Assembly (NCBI GenBank): GCA_019918135.1
Contig: WBZZ01002355.1
Location: forward strand, 1 to 64,000
DNA length: 64,000 bases
Origin: Paulinella micropora
Lineage: Eukaryota > Cercozoa > Imbricatea > Euglyphida > Paulinellidae
Reading direction: 5' to 3'
The translations under genes and the position numbers were made by a program. A model generated the notes under the pieces. That model saw nothing but the letters and a program-made list of their open reading frames with translations, did no database searches and had not been told where the DNA came from. Position 1 is the stretch's first letter; each line of letters starts with the position of its first letter. Positions 38,220 to 44,627 of this stretch are shown piece after piece.

Positions 38220-39188
38220 ATGTTGGCAGCGTTCTTGTTTGCCTTTTTTGTGGGCTTGGTTCAAAGCTGTAATTGCACCGGCTGCGTTCAGGTCGCACTT
38301 AATTTGGTTTGGAACAGGACATATACTTTCTCAATTCCCAGTTCGTGCCCGGGGGCGGAGGAATCGGTCGTGGTGACAAAGATGCGCATGACAGCTCTGG
38401 ACCTTTCTTCTTTCCGATTTCAGTCTTGTTACAATTCATCCTGCCTGGCCAACTATACCAATCTAAGTACACCGGCGCAGTGGCAAGTGAACTGTTGGGA
38501 AAAACCTCCGGGGGACTTTGTTGTTACTGATATGCTGTATCCTAGATTTACTTGTTATGGCCGGAACTATGGTAATTGTAACATCGCGTTTGAAACTGAG
38601 TATGCATGCCGTGTAGTAGAGCGTTGTCCCTGCCTGCAATGTTCCAACATTAGTGAGATTGGTTTGTCTAAGGGCACGGTCTTGTCCGCAAGCGCAAACT
38701 GTACTCATGGTGTAGTAGTGGAGCGGCTCCACGTGCAAGCGAGTAGGGTAGAACAGGGGGGCACACGCGCCCGCCCGGGGACGGACAGGTTTTCTGTAGA
38801 GCTACGCCCCGCCCGAGATTCAGCGCCTGTGCACACGCTGGGAAATTTCACCCAGGAGCCTACGTCGTGCTTCACCTACACGAACCCCGGCGGGGAGTAC
38901 GTCGACTCAACTGAGCTGGAGATCTGGGTGCATTGTGTCGAAACAGCAACGGAAACTCCGTGCGTAGTGGATTACGACGTGGAGGCACACTGTCGTTTGC
39001 TCCCCTCGCCAAGTCACTCGTCCTCTCCGACCCTCCCCTCCACAACAGCTGCGCAGCCAGCAGACTCTCCTGCCGAGCGGCAAACGTCGTCTGCCAGGCA
39101 GTCTGCACGGCCTGGCGGAGGAGGAGGCACGGGCGCGATGTTGCTGCCTTTGGCACTAGTGCTAACACCCGGGCTTTTCTTGATTTAA
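38220..39188 (+). CDS. Cys-rich, GPI-anchor-type surface glycoprotein, 322 aa
   Basis: The ATG at 38220 opens a signal peptide (MLAAFLFAFFVGLVQS). The exported part has about 18 cysteines and at least eight N-glycosylation sites (NCT, NRT, NSS, NYT, NLS, NIS, NFT). A Ser/Thr/Pro-rich stalk (SPSHSSSPTLPSTTAAQP) follows and the end is small residues plus a hydrophobic tail with no charged residues after it (GTGAMLLPLALVLTPGLFLI), the layout of a GPI-anchored protein. It is probably on a cell or virion surface. The open frame extends upstream over the antisense gene; that part is rejected. Its stop overlaps that of the convergent gene. Confidence 0.8.
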   Translation: MLAAFLFAFFVGLVQSCNCTGCVQVALNLVWNRTYTFSIPSSCPGAEESVVVTKMRMTALDLSSFRFQSCYNSSCLANYTNLSTPAQWQVNCWEKPPGDFVVTDMLYPRFTCYGRNYGNCNIAFETEYACRVVERCPCLQCSNISEIGLSKGTVLSASANCTHGVVVERLHVQASRVEQGGTRARPGTDRFSVELRPARDSAPVHTLGNFTQEPTSCFTYTNPGGEYVDSTELEIWVHCVETATETPCVVDYDVEAHCRLLPSPSHSSSPTLPSTTAAQPADSPAERQTSSARQSARPGGGGGTGAMLLPLALVLTPGLFLI

Positions 39189-39193
39189 TTAAA
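39184..39193. terminator. Shared palindromic 3'-end signal of two convergent genes
   Basis: TTTAATTAAA is palindromic and gives ATTAAA on both strands. The stop codons of the plus gene (39186-39188) and minus gene (39185-39187) overlap inside it. Confidence 0.65.
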
Positions 39194-39613
39194 AAAAGCC
39201 GGCGGCCGCCCCATGATCGTGCACTCGTGTTCTATTAGCTGGTAACGATTATCGCGCAGTCGTAGGTGGCGGACCTCTAGGCGGACAGTTTGTCCATTGA
39301 AAGAGTACCCGATGTCTTCGAGCACTATATCTACAACCAGCATCTCTTCGAAACTACATGGAGTACGGAAGACGAATGACGAGGGCCGGCAACGCAGCAG
39401 AGTCTGCAGTTTGCGTGATGGAGATAGTCGAGCCGTGTGTCTGTGAATCATCAGCGCAATTGTAGACAATTCACTTGTTTGCTGCGGCGCCAGGCGAAAG
39501 TTGGTATCGACGGGTCTGGCAAGCAAAAACCAGGTTATTGACTGTAGGCCATAAATATCTAGCTCTATGTCCTTGAGGATGCTGTGGGGGAATTCACGGC
39601 CTATTTCCCACAA
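39185..39613 (-). CDS. Unknown F-box-like family protein, start uncertain
   Basis: The 142-residue ORF begins without an ATG (TTG at 39613); in-frame sequence goes on a little upstream (RDFSRLILWEIGREFPHSIL, F-box-like spacing). Later sequence is well formed (LDIYGLQSITWFLLARPVDT, LEVRHLRLRDNRYQLIEHEC). No family was recognised. The start may lie in an upstream exon or be damaged. Confidence 0.5.
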   Translation of the reverse strand: MWEIGREFPHSILKDIELDIYGLQSITWFLLARPVDTNFRLAPQQTSELSTIALMIHRHTARLSPSRKLQTLLRCRPSSFVFRTPCSFEEMLVVDIVLEDIGYSFNGQTVRLEVRHLRLRDNRYQLIEHECTIMGRPPAFFN

Positions 39614-39797
39614 GATCAGCCTGCTGAAATCCCGGTTTGTGTTTGTCTTTGTTTATATTGGCACATAAAAGGGGGCGGGGAGGAGAAGGAGAAACGGGAG
39701 GGTAACTGCTTCTCCTCTTCTCCCCCTCCTTTGTTCACTTGGGATCCTTAGCGTTATTTATGTATTTAAATAAAAAAAGACCTACAAGTTTGCACAC

Positions 39798-40496
39798 ATG
39801 AGTGCGCAAGAGAAAAAGCACTTACCTACTTGCCCCAAACAAAGGCAAAAATTCGAAGAAAAGCTGCGGAAAATGTGTGCGGCCCAGGTTACGCAATATT
39901 ATCAAGATCCAGACAGTATTCCCCAGAGCAGGCCCCGTTCAAACAAACAATATGTCTTCGAAGCTTGCGTGTATGACATTCACAACCAAGCCGCCCATTT
40001 GTCAATCAAGAAGCAACAATTAGCTGCACTCGAAGTGCTGCAAGCACACTATTCAGAACTCGAGGCTGCCGCACGCCAAGGACTCGTAAACTGTATATTT
40101 AATACTGTAATCAGCTGCGGCCCCCTGGGAACCGTCACGACTGCTATTGAAGATTATCAGGCAATATGCACCAACAGAGCACACGCTGGGACTGAGCTCT
40201 CCGAGGCTGTAGAAGCGCTAGAATCCTCGAGGTCCGAGCTGGAGGTGCAGTGCCGCATTTTGGAAAGACTTAAGTCATTTGCGCTGCAATTGCACAAGAG
40301 TATGATTGCAGATTTCAAAGGACAGGTTGCAGCTACCAAGACGACTCTGTTCTACCAAGAATTAGCGCCGGTGGTACAAGACGCGGGAAACAAAATGGCG
40401 CTAGAAACGGAAGAACGAATGAAGAATTACACTAAATTTCCAGAAGAAGCCCAACGCAGCCTGCTGCAGGCACAAGCTCTTCTCAAGCAGGTTTAG
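39798..40496 (+). CDS. Coiled-coil protein, 232 aa
   Basis: The ATG at 39798 follows an AT-rich leader (TTTATGTATTTAAATAAAAA). The N-terminus is basic (KKHLPTCPKQRQKFEEKLRK). Residues 75-225 are mainly heptad helix (LAALEVLQAHYSELEAAARQ, LSEAVEALESSRSELEVQCR), broken by a short Gly/Pro/Cys turn (ISCGPLGTVTTA). There is no signal or membrane segment. It resembles in size and make-up the coiled-coil protein at 53.1 kb. Structural or virion-matrix role is a guess. Confidence 0.75.
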   Translation: MSAQEKKHLPTCPKQRQKFEEKLRKMCAAQVTQYYQDPDSIPQSRPRSNKQYVFEACVYDIHNQAAHLSIKKQQLAALEVLQAHYSELEAAARQGLVNCIFNTVISCGPLGTVTTAIEDYQAICTNRAHAGTELSEAVEALESSRSELEVQCRILERLKSFALQLHKSMIADFKGQVAATKTTLFYQELAPVVQDAGNKMALETEERMKNYTKFPEEAQRSLLQAQALLKQV

Positions 40497-40502
40497 TAGC
40501 AC

Positions 40503-40557
40503 ATAGGCAGGGGTTAGACCTGCCAATTTAAAAAAAAGAAGCAGAAGACCTGCCTAT
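40503..40557. terminator. Hairpin region between convergent genes
   Basis: ATAGGCAGG at 40503-40511 can pair with CCTGCCTAT at 40549-40557, or its GGCAGG with the nearer CCTGCC at 40519-40524. The two alternative stems lie between the stops of convergent genes and enclose an A-run, as expected for a bidirectional 3'-end structure. Confidence 0.5.
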
Positions 40558-41927
40558 TGTAGCCGAGCCGCGGCTGCTTTTGCTTTTCTCTGTATTTTCG
40601 CAGGATACAATTCGTTGGTGATGAGGCGTGCCAAGTCTTTAGGATACACATCTGCTACTTGTTTCAATACATCCGGCGACCTGAAACACGAACCGCAAAG
40701 CTTTTCGACCTCGGGAAGATGGCGTAGAATCGTGGTGACTCCATACTTGTAGCCGAGGCAGTCGGCGTAGTGCAACAAAGGCTCCGCTACATACAAGAAG
40801 TAGTCTCTAGATAAGAAGGCCAAGATCCGATCTCTTTCCACGGGGGTCGCATGCCGAAACCGAAAATACTCCCAGACGTACTCCCAGGCCAAGCATGAGT
40901 CGAATCGAGAATGGCGAGAGTAATCCTCGAGGTCGTTAGTCACAAGTGACAAGACGTACACTTTATACAGGAAAACTATCTCCATCTCCTTTTCTTCCAG
41001 GTTGTAACCTGTGGGCAAGGTGTTGGGATATATGCCTAGCTCATGGAATTCAAAATAGCCAATCCACGAGTTGCTTGCACCGACAACACTGTCTTCGTCG
41101 TCAAGGCGCTCGTCACGGATTTGTTTCTTGAGCGTCTTCATCGCAGCTTCTCCCAAGGTTTTCTCCAAGACGTCGCTTACGTGATCCCAGTAGCCTCCGA
41201 GCAGTGCTTCCGTCATTCGGTTGCATAGTTGCCTTCTAATGACACCACTGTCATCAACCCGCAGCAGTTTCAAATCTGCGTCGGATGGATCCGATAGGAG
41301 CGAGTTGCCTTTTATGAATTCTTGTAAGCCCGCACGGTCTTCATCGCCAAGCTTGGCTCTGCGTATCGATTCGTCGTCGGGCTTGCTGACCGCGTTTCGC
41401 TGCACGTAACCAACAAGCTTTGCCAGAGGCCAGAACGAATTCAGCAGGTAATCTTCGCGGGGAGGCGCGGATGTCTCGGCTTCTTTGGGCTGCAAATTGT
41501 GTAGCTCGTCTCTTAGGCTTTGCAAGCATTGTTTGGCTCTAGTCCCCATGCGTTCTGGCAGGTATTCCTGCAGCATGGCAATGTAAGTCAGCAGTGTCTC
41601 ATCATCCCGTTCAAATGGATGTGCTCGCGCTAGTGCGCAGGCCTTGCGGCAAATAAACCCCGGGTGCTGATATAGTGTGTCTGATTTCCACAACTCCTGC
41701 CCCAACGTCTTTCCGAGCTCAGGCCCTAGCTCGTACATAACTCGTCGGATGCCTTGGCGCACGAAATACTCTTGCACGCACAGGTTTAGCTGGGGTGGGT
41801 TTGTTGGAGAAAGTGCATCTTGTATGACTATAAAGGCAGCGGCCGGAGGTAACTGCCGCATATTTAGACGCAAGGGACATTCTTGGACCTCTTGGATAAA
41901 GTCACGCAGGGCCTGTATTACGGTCAT
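40554..41927 (-). CDS. Unknown helical protein, 457 aa
   Basis: The ATG at 41927 (MTVIQALRDFIQEVQECPLR) gives an intact, all-helical soluble protein with no low-complexity regions (LWKSDTLYQHPGFICRKACA, FDSCLAWEYVWEYFRFRHAT, FLSRDYFLYVAEPLLHYADC) and a basic C-terminal helix (AKIQRKAKAAAARLQ). There is no signal or membrane helix. Codon use is less GC-biased than in the 27-36 kb genes. No family was recognised. Confidence 0.8.
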   Translation of the reverse strand: MTVIQALRDFIQEVQECPLRLNMRQLPPAAAFIVIQDALSPTNPPQLNLCVQEYFVRQGIRRVMYELGPELGKTLGQELWKSDTLYQHPGFICRKACALARAHPFERDDETLLTYIAMLQEYLPERMGTRAKQCLQSLRDELHNLQPKEAETSAPPREDYLLNSFWPLAKLVGYVQRNAVSKPDDESIRRAKLGDEDRAGLQEFIKGNSLLSDPSDADLKLLRVDDSGVIRRQLCNRMTEALLGGYWDHVSDVLEKTLGEAAMKTLKKQIRDERLDDEDSVVGASNSWIGYFEFHELGIYPNTLPTGYNLEEKEMEIVFLYKVYVLSLVTNDLEDYSRHSRFDSCLAWEYVWEYFRFRHATPVERDRILAFLSRDYFLYVAEPLLHYADCLGYKYGVTTILRHLPEVEKLCGSCFRSPDVLKQVADVYPKDLARLITNELYPAKIQRKAKAAAARLQ

Positions 41928-42178
41928 ACACTCTTATTTTTTTGCGTCAGCTTTACACAAAGATGAAGGAGAGGAAGGGGGGGGGGGTTAGAGCTTGTTT
42001 CGTAAACAATTCTTTTTTTATTAAAAGGTTTAGACAGAACCACACACAATCACCTCCGCGCGCCAAATGCCAAAGACTTGTTTGGTTCGCCGAGGGGGGG
42101 AAGGAAGAAAGGGGAGGGGGCGCGCCCCCCCCCCCCCCGTGGTATACCAAAAACTTACCACCCTTTTTGCTGTCTAGA

Positions 42179-42420
42179 TTATTGTAGTAATTGAGAAGGA
42201 AGCGACCTCGTAACGAATCGTCAGCTCAGGTTTTTGTTGTCGGAGGGTTTGGAGCCTGTTTGCTGTAATCTGATTGCAGCGAGTAATTTCCAGCACGCGC
42301 AGAGGTCGCAGGCCGTGGAGTGTTTCTAGGCAAGCGTCGGTAATGTTTTCACAAGCGTACAGCTCCAGCTTCCGTAGCGACTTGCACTCTGCGCTTGCGG
42401 TTTGTGCAAGAGGATAGTGA
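42179..42420 (-). pseudogene. LRR-CC 3' fragment
   Basis: The minus strand reads CKSLRKLELYACENITDACL, LHGLRPLRVLEITRCNQITA and then ELTIRYEVASFSITTII to a stop, which is the end of a cysteine-type LRR protein. No start or F-box remains, and the left end runs against the Fanzor-like remnant on the other strand. A similar 3' tail sequence (about 45 bp) occurs at 52500-52545. Confidence 0.6.
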
Positions 42421-42820
42421 ATTTGTACGAGCCAGACCGTGGCTTCTCAACGTGCCCTACGACATCCGCGCGGTCGCCACTCGGGACCTGCAAGCGGCGA
42501 GGGCCTCTGCTATCTCAAATCTTAGCCAGAAGGGCAAGTTCTTTCACTGGAAAAGAGTCAACTTCCGCAAGTGGGAGGAGCGCAGGTCAACCCGGGGGGC
42601 AAGCCCCCCCGCGCCCCCCCTTCTCTCCATTCCAGCCCGCGGCAGCGGGCTGGACGCGTGTACAGATTGCAGCAACACATCGACAATCTGCTAAGCAAGG
42701 TCGAGCTACTGGCTAAGGACAGCAGCAAGAAGCGGAACCGCTGGCGCCTACGGCGCGCTATTACCCGAGTGCGTGACAAGATCTACAACAGGATCCAGGA
42801 CGTACAGCTGCCAGTGGTGC
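42395..42820 (+). mobile_element. Fanzor/TnpB-like nuclease remnant
   Basis: Two stretches look like parts of a TnpB/Fanzor protein. The first (WLLNVPYDIRAVATRDLQAA, then FFHWKRVNFRKWEERR) matches the N-terminal part where such proteins read tP.diRd.a..Dl..A followed by a basic F..fR. The second (LLAKDSSKKRNRWRLRRAIT, then VRDKIYNRIQDVQ) matches the basic helix pair before the RuvC core. The RuvC motifs and zinc ribbon were not found, so only part of the gene remains. GC-rich hairpin elements flank the second stretch. These RNA-guided nucleases occur in giant viruses and protists. Confidence 0.5.
42587..42661. repeat. GC hairpin element, left copy (MITE-like)
   Basis: GGGGGGCAAGCCCCCC, a C+T-rich link, then CCAGCCCGC-GGCA-GCGGGCTGG (9-bp stem). 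The right copy at 42881-42938 is in inverse orientation. Hairpins of the second type recur at 1580. Confidence 0.6.
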
Positions 42821-42839
42821 GCTCTTCAGCACGGACGCG

Positions 42840-43495
42840 ACATGAACGCCAGTCACAATATCCTCTTGAGACTGCTACAGCCCGCTGGCGCGGGCTGAAA
42901 GGGGGCTCGGGGGGCTTTGCCCCCCGCTCTGAGGAGGGAGATGGATGTGCCGCGTGCTGCCCTTTCTCTCTCCCAGCTGTAGGAATCTCTGGGGGCGCTT
43001 GCCTTCCAAGATTTCAATCCAATCTGCGACCTGAAGCCCGACAACATGTTAGTGGACGCCAGCGGCAAGGTGCTGTTTATCGATTTCGAGCCCCGGTTTA
43101 CGGTGCAGCTACACTTGCAAGAACCAAACCACTTGTCGGATAGGGTCCGGAACGCGGTGGCTATGTCAAACGCGCTGAGCGCCACGGCCAACTTCGCGAC
43201 CAGGTCCAACGCCCTGCCCAACACTGCCGACTGGTTCAAGCCCTTCCGGGAGAGCGCCGCCGCACGCTTCAGCGAGCAGAGCCTCCGCGACTACGGCCTG
43301 GCTGGGCCCTTAGGAGTGGCCTTGCATTACCTGCACGTCTGGCCGGACGGCGCGTCCAAGCTCGGTAAAGCCGTCCCGGCTTTTGTTCTAGATGGCACGG
43401 GCAAGTTTAAGAATGCGCGGGTGGAAGAGGCCCGACCTGGTCGTGCAACGGTTTGGTGTGGATATGGCCAAACAAGGCAGTACTCCGGGCCCTAA
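42840..43495 (+). pseudogene. Kinase-like gene remnant
   Basis: The central part reads LAFQDFNPICDLKPDNMLVD followed by ASGKVLFIDFEPRFTVQL, the catalytic loop (D-x-K-x-x-N) and metal-binding D-F-x region of a protein-kinase fold. Downstream is helical sequence (RFSEQSLRDYGLAGPLGVAL). No N-lobe is left. It is interrupted about twice, one of them linked to the inserted GC hairpin element. No clear subfamily could be named. Confidence 0.5.
42881..42938. repeat. GC hairpin element, right copy (inverse orientation)
   Basis: CAGCCCGC-TGGC-GCGGGCTG, a G-rich link, then GGGGGGCTTTGCCCCCC. Read on the minus strand it closely matches the element at 42587-42661. Confidence 0.6.
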
Positions 43496-43646
43496 AACAG
43501 TTCATATACGCAGAGACGCTTTCACGGGGAGGGGGGGGGGGCGCCCCCCCCCCCTTTCTTTTCTTGTTTTGGTATGCCAAACAAAATGAAAAATCCTGTG
43601 ATGCTCAGAATTCTTTCGGACAGGGTTTTGGTCGTTTGTATATAAG

Positions 43647-44255
43647 ATGAACACCTTTCAAGAGACAGAGAAACCACCCCCGATTAAGCGCTTGAAAACA
43701 CGACAGCGAGAGCCCGCAGGACGCAGCATCGCTGATTTATTTAAACCCCAGCTCTTGCACCGCCCATACACCAGCAGCGGCCAGGCGGAGCCTGACAACG
43801 ACGACGACACCGACCCCCCCGGCGATGACGCAGAACCCTTTGACTGGTGTTCGCAAGCGGTTCACCTCTTGCTCGAGGGCAACGTGACGCTGTCGGTTTC
43901 GCACTCTATAATGCAACAAGCAGATCTCGGCGACCCGCAAGATGATGCCTCTGTGTACACAGTGAACCCAATCATTATGTGTGCGGCGAAAGACCAGCTT
44001 TTGGAGCGCATCGCGGGAGAGGGTTTGGCTCACCTAGCTGCCATGTACACCACCGGAAATCGGGAAGCAGTACCGCCTTGCGCCTCCAAGGTGACCTACA
44101 AGAGTAAGCGCAGGGATGTGGCCCGAGTGCAATTTGCAGCGGCTGCGCTGGCGGGGGGGGAGGAGCTAGTGGTCGAAGTTAGTCGCGAGAAGAAGACTCC
44201 GCGGGCAACTCACAATGATCATTTTTTGCTAACCTTGTGTCTCCGTGGAGAGTAG
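43647..44255 (+). CDS. Unknown acidic-linker protein, 202 aa
   Basis: The ATG at 43647 follows an AT-rich leader (TGTATATAAG, a TATA-like site about 13 bp upstream). The N-terminus has a basic nuclear-signal-like patch (PPPIKRLKTRQREPAGR), then an acidic linker (DNDDDTDPPGDDAEPFD) and a folded part with helices (LLERIAGEGLAHLAAMYTTG) and strands (ARVQFAAAALAGGEELVVEV). It is intact. No family was recognised; a nuclear factor is possible. Confidence 0.7.
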   Translation: MNTFQETEKPPPIKRLKTRQREPAGRSIADLFKPQLLHRPYTSSGQAEPDNDDDTDPPGDDAEPFDWCSQAVHLLLEGNVTLSVSHSIMQQADLGDPQDDASVYTVNPIIMCAAKDQLLERIAGEGLAHLAAMYTTGNREAVPPCASKVTYKSKRRDVARVQFAAAALAGGEELVVEVSREKKTPRATHNDHFLLTLCLRGE

Positions 44256-44627
44256 ACTTAGAGTATTGTGCTCTAGCCAGCGCCCGTACTCGTCCGGCAC
44301 ACGCATGGGTGCCCTCTTTGTTGACCCCCAAAAAAATTTTATTAAACTAAAAAAAACCAAAATGAAAATCTGAAGCTTTTCTTGTTAGGACAACTCGAGA
44401 CCAAGGCTTGCTCCACTCATTAAAAAAAACCTGCTAGTAGCTTAAAGCACGGTTTCCCCAGAGGGGGGAGGTCAGGGAAGGGGTAGAAGGGAAGGGAAGG
44501 GAGAGAGAAAGGGATCGGGAGGGGGGGGGGGGAGGGGAAAGCGCCTCCTCCTTACAACACTCCTTTCTTACCCCCCTCCCCGCCCTACCATTATGTAAAA
44601 GACACCAAAGAGCGGAAGGCGTTAGGC
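44256..44627. other. Spacer with ATTAAA and G-run
   Basis: TTTTATTAAACTAAAA (near 44336) is a likely 3'-end signal for the gene before; a G+A-rich tract with 12 or more G (44521-44532) precedes the primase-helicase. Confidence 0.5.
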
